Source: Burkholderia sp. L27(2015) (GTDB taxonomy: Bacteria; Pseudomonadota; Gammaproteobacteria; Burkholderiales; Burkholderiaceae). Taken from it: a stretch of 64,000 nt of DNA. This document shows positions 62,486-64,000 of this stretch, piece after piece; position 1 is the first letter of the stretch, and each line of letters starts with the position of its first letter. The notes under the pieces are model-generated. The model worked only from the letters and a program-made list of their open reading frames with translations, did not search any database and had not been told where the DNA came from. The stretch covers positions 303,269 through 367,268 of the forward strand of contig NZ_LMUX01000009.1 in assembly GCF_009765705.1 (NCBI RefSeq), in the 5' to 3' direction. The position numbers were made by a program, and so were the translations under genes.

Positions 62486-63618
62486 TGAGTCTGCCCCGGT
62501 AGCACCAGACTCGATGCGTCGAGTGGATCGATGGTCGTCACGCGTCCCGCCTTCGACAGAATCTGCGAGATCCGGTCGCGATACGCGCGCGCGAGCAGCC
62601 CCGGATCGCTATTGGCGTCGAGCGGCGCCTCAAGCTGCAGGATCGTCGTGGTCTCAGCCTGCGCGAGCGCCACGCGTTCGGTGGACTTCGCCTGAGCACT
62701 TTGCAGGAGCTGATCGGCGAACTGCTGTGCGCCCTGGCGAGCGTTCTCGGCCGCGGTGCGGGCTTCAGCAATGTTGCGGTCGGCCGTTTGCAGCGAGCTC
62801 AGCACGGCGTTGAACGCATCCACGGCGGCCGCCGGAAATTGCGTTTGCACGTCCATGCGTGCCACTTCGATGCCCAGTCCTGCATGTGCCGCATCCAGCG
62901 CGTCGAGATGGCGCCGCACCGCCTGCGCCATCTCGCCACGCAACTGTTCGCGCTTGATAGCCATCTGCTGATCGGTCGACAGCAGTTCCGGGCGCGCCAC
63001 CAGTATCGAATCGAGATCGCGCGCGGCGGTCACCTCGACCACCGCCGCCGCGACGATGCGCTGCAGTGCCGAGTCGAGGCGAGCCTGCTGTAGCACGTAC
63101 GCATACGGCTCGACCACGCGGTAATACAGCGTGGCGCTCAATTGCACGACGCCGCTGTCGCCGGTGAGGACGTAGCCCGAGCCGGCCAGCGCATCGGACA
63201 GCCCGGGGCCGGACGGCTCAAGTGTCGGCTCGTCCGTCTGGAAGATTCCGGCGCCGTTATCGCCGAGCAGGAATTGCGCGGTCTGGCTCGACTCGGTGGC
63301 GACAGCCGGGTCGGCGGCGCGCGCGCGCGGGTCGCGGTCGAGCGCGCTGATGCGCTGTTCCAGCAGGCGGGCGCTGCCCGGGATGAGCAGCACCGTTTCG
63401 AACGGCCGCGGCCACGCGAGCAGCAGGCCCGCATCCTGGGTCCGCACGAATGCACCAAAACGCGTGACCACTGCTCGGCTGTCCGCCGGGATACGGCGGA
63501 TGTTCGCTGTCGCCCACGCTCCCGCTGCGAGCAGCGCAATCGCCACGATGAACCAAAAGGCGAGGCGCACGGCCTGCGCGCCGGGTCCGAGGGTAGGCGC
63601 GTCCACGGCCGTGCTCAT
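62482..63618 (-). CDS. HflK-like SPFH-domain protein
   Basis: The 378-residue protein has one N-terminal membrane helix (LAFWFIVAIALLAAGAWATANI) and an SPFH domain: RIPADSRAVVTRFGAFVRTQDAGLLLAWPRPFE, LSATLYYRVVEPYAYVLQ. A coiled coil follows (AEARTAAENARQGAQQFADQLLQ). It is HflK-like but more diverged than the housekeeping copy. It overlaps both neighbours by four bases. HflK/HflC form cages around membrane proteases; coupling to a metal ATPase is unusual. Confidence 0.8.
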   Translation of the reverse strand: MSTAVDAPTLGPGAQAVRLAFWFIVAIALLAAGAWATANIRRIPADSRAVVTRFGAFVRTQDAGLLLAWPRPFETVLLIPGSARLLEQRISALDRDPRARAADPAVATESSQTAQFLLGDNGAGIFQTDEPTLEPSGPGLSDALAGSGYVLTGDSGVVQLSATLYYRVVEPYAYVLQQARLDSALQRIVAAAVVEVTAARDLDSILVARPELLSTDQQMAIKREQLRGEMAQAVRRHLDALDAAHAGLGIEVARMDVQTQFPAAAVDAFNAVLSSLQTADRNIAEARTAAENARQGAQQFADQLLQSAQAKSTERVALAQAETTTILQLEAPLDANSDPGLLARAYRDRISQILSKAGRVTTIDPLDASSLVLPGQTQ

Positions 63619-64000
63619 GGAGTGCGCCCGCTCTTCTTCGTCGGGGCATTTGCCTGACCGTCGCCTCCAGGCGGCTGGGTCACGCCTAGCCCGGCCGGTC
63701 CTTGCACGAGTACGTTGAACGGCGCCGCGTCGGTGCGCAGAATCAGGTTCGTATTGCTGTTGACGACCGTGTTCAGCGTGTCGAGCGACCGCAGCATCGT
63801 GTACAGATGCGGGTTGCCCGCATAACTCTTGCCGTAGACGGCCGCCGCATCCTTGCGCGACTGTGCTTCGATCTGCGCGGCCTTGACGCTCGCATCTGCG
63901 ACGCTCACGCGCGCGTCGCGATCCGCGTCCGAGCGGATCTGCGCGGCCTGCCGTTTGCCATCCGCGGTGCGCTGCGCCGCCACGGTCTCGCGCTCGGCCC
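63615..64000 (-). CDS. HflC-like SPFH-domain protein, C-terminal part (cut by the right edge)
   Basis: The visible end encodes the coiled-coil part of an HflC/HflK-type protein (AQRTADGKRQAAQIRSDADRD ... AAQIEAQSRKDAAAVY) and YAGNPHLYTMLRSLDTLNTVVNSNTNLILRTDAAPFNVL, the typical C-terminal segment of HflC/HflK. The start lies beyond position 64,000. The stop overlaps the HflK-like start (ATGA). Confidence 0.78.
   Translation of the reverse strand, partial: AERETVAAQRTADGKRQAAQIRSDADRDARVSVADASVKAAQIEAQSRKDAAAVYGKSYAGNPHLYTMLRSLDTLNTVVNSNTNLILRTDAAPFNVLVQGPAGLGVTQPPGGDGQANAPTKKSGRTP

Noticed and set aside
1-64000. CRISPR array or tRNA gene as an integration site
   Set aside because: No regularly spaced repeats and no cloverleaf or T-arm sequence were found by eye; the island boundaries are explained by transposon ends instead.

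Overview
The window looks like a genomic island and its flanking chromosome in a Paraburkholderia/Burkholderia-type betaproteobacterium. The basis is high GC outside a few AT-rich island patches, a BPSL0761-family gene, and many LysR/MHS/SDR/GST-type metabolic genes of the kind common in that family. There is no rRNA or tRNA in view, so the genus is an inference from gene content.

Layout. (1) 1-2.6 kb: leftward accessory genes (unknown protein cut by the window edge, 149-aa unknown, BPSL0761-family, HAD phosphatase-like, DUF6471). (2) 3.5-11.2 kb: a rightward, tightly overlapping five-gene Tn7-like transposition module in the order TnsC-like, TniQ, TniQ, TnsA, TnsB. TnsA and TnsB keep their catalytic residues. 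The TnsC-like ATPase has lost both Walker motifs. (3) 11,490-35,422: a 23.9-kb element with Tn7-style ends. Its 25-bp terminal inverted repeats match at 24 positions and carry the ACAATAAAG core, its left end has closely spaced and its right end widely spaced internal repeats, and a 5-bp CCAAG duplication flanks it. No TnsB or TnsC was found inside, only an orphan TnsA-like nuclease. The rest is defence-type cargo: an HNH protein, a coiled-coil membrane pair, an OLD/TOPRIM ATPase plus UvrD-like helicase (Gabija-like), a metallophosphoesterase, an unusual exported two-gene system sharing an ETHGN-SPI motif, an ADP-ribosyltransferase-like pair, a GIY-YIG protein, a decayed gene, AIPR, a HEPN/Abi-C protein and a TIR-KAP NTPase. 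(4) 35.43-64 kb: chromosomal genes: MHS-type transporter, aconitase and LysR; DJ-1/PfpI; carotenoid-type membrane protein; heptosyltransferase; ATP-grasp; GST/TetR pair with a palindromic operator array; esterase; AAA ATPase; ClC channel; SDR; M23 peptidase; second metallophosphoesterase; LysR and isopropylmalate-dehydrogenase-like pair; DUF417; AhpD-like; ferritin-like; P-type ATPase with HflK/HflC-like proteins.

How it fits together. Removing the 23.9-kb element and one CCAAG copy joins repeats downstream of tnsB to a sequence ending in ACA, 8 bp beyond the stop codon of the MHS transporter gene. This suggests nesting: the cargo element inserted into the right end of an older Tn7-like transposon that itself landed behind that gene. 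The outer element's left end was not found and may lie outside the window. All functions are read from sequence motifs without database searches.
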